From NCBI RefSeq assembly GCF_032854445.1, contig NC_088298.1:1229474-1293473 (forward strand): a stretch of 64,000 bases of DNA, in the 5' to 3' direction. Both the position numbers and the translations under genes were made by a program. The notes under the pieces are model-generated. The model was given only the letters and a program-made list of their open reading frames with translations, was not told the origin of the DNA and made no database searches. The stretch is from Liolophura sinensis. Lineage: Eukaryota > Mollusca > Polyplacophora > Chitonida > Chitonidae. This document shows positions 63,495-64,000 of the stretch, one piece after another (within the stretch, counting starts at the first letter, position 1; every line of letters begins with the position of its first letter).

Positions 63495-64000
63495 AATTTA
63501 GGTGTGTTAATGACCCATAAAGGTGAAAATGTAAAACCTCACTGGCATATACCATTGTCAATATCACCCATAAAGGTGAAAAGGTAAAACCTCACTGGCA
63601 TGTACCATTGTCAATATCACCCATAAAGGCGAAAATGTAAAACCTCACTGGAATGTACCATTGTCAATATCACCCATAAAGGCGAAAATGTAAAACCTCA
63701 CTGGAATGTACCATTGTCAATATCACCCATAAAGGCGAAAATGTAAAACCTCACTGGAATGTACCATTGACAATATCACCCATAAAGGCGAAAATGTAAA
63801 ACCTTACTGGAATGTACCATTGTCAATATCACCCATAAAGGCAAAAATGTAAAACCTCACTGGAATGTACCATTGACAATATCACCCATAAAGGCGAAAA
63901 TGTAAAACCTCACTGTCATGTACCATTGTCAATATCACCCATAAAGGCGAAAATGTAAAACCTCACTGGCATGTACCATTGTCAATATCACCCATAAAGG
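63495..64000 (+). repeat. 53-bp minisatellite, about 9.5 copies, open at right edge
   Basis: Unit TGTCAATATCACCCATAAAG, GCGAAAATGTAAAACCTCAC, TGGAATGTACCAT. Copies nearly identical; the array continues past the window. Confidence 0.95.

Overview
Animal nuclear DNA, AT-rich, with spliced genes, tRNA-derived SINEs, MITEs and very many private minisatellites. The dominant SINE has a tRNA-like head, a conserved body and an (AAATA)n-type tail. It is of a kind I associate with molluscs or other spiralians, so a mollusc is the best guess; this is inference, not proof.

The window is essentially one gene on the minus strand: a class III myosin (MYO3/NINAC type, an N-terminal STE20-like kinase fused to a myosin motor). 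I could place 24 coding exons, from the start codon at 52193 down to an exon at 251-400. All junctions keep phase, giving 1020 codons plus 2 nt. The gene runs off the left edge, so the end of the motor, the IQ motifs and the tail are not here. Kinase exons lie at 52.2-23.8 kb, a basic linker at 23.5 kb, and motor exons from 22.1 kb to 0.25 kb. The P-loop, switch I, switch II and the conserved RCIKPN stretch are all present. A strong 3' splice site at 52308-52310 implies an untranslated first exon further upstream. A separate candidate first exon at 36604-36708 joins in phase to coding exon 3 and would make an isoform without the kinase N-lobe.

The rest is intron and 5' flank. About 18 kb (roughly 28%) is tandem repeat in more than 20 arrays of unrelated sequence, with units from 17 to about 145 bp. 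The longest are at 26.65-29.58, 34.46-36.45, 38.74-40.85 and 55.95-57.98 kb. Nearly all long ORFs in the window are artefacts of these arrays. Three repeats contain copies of the neighbouring exon edge and splice site. Dispersed repeats include two tRNA-SINE families, palindromic MITEs, a 74-bp-arm hairpin at 42.0-42.2 kb, and two elements bounded by TTAA and starting AGG. One of those carries a broken THAP-domain ORF (Kolobok-like).

Upstream of the myosin gene (52.3-64 kb) are repeats, the THAP element, and a probable last exon (60804-61118, minus) of an unidentified upstream gene.
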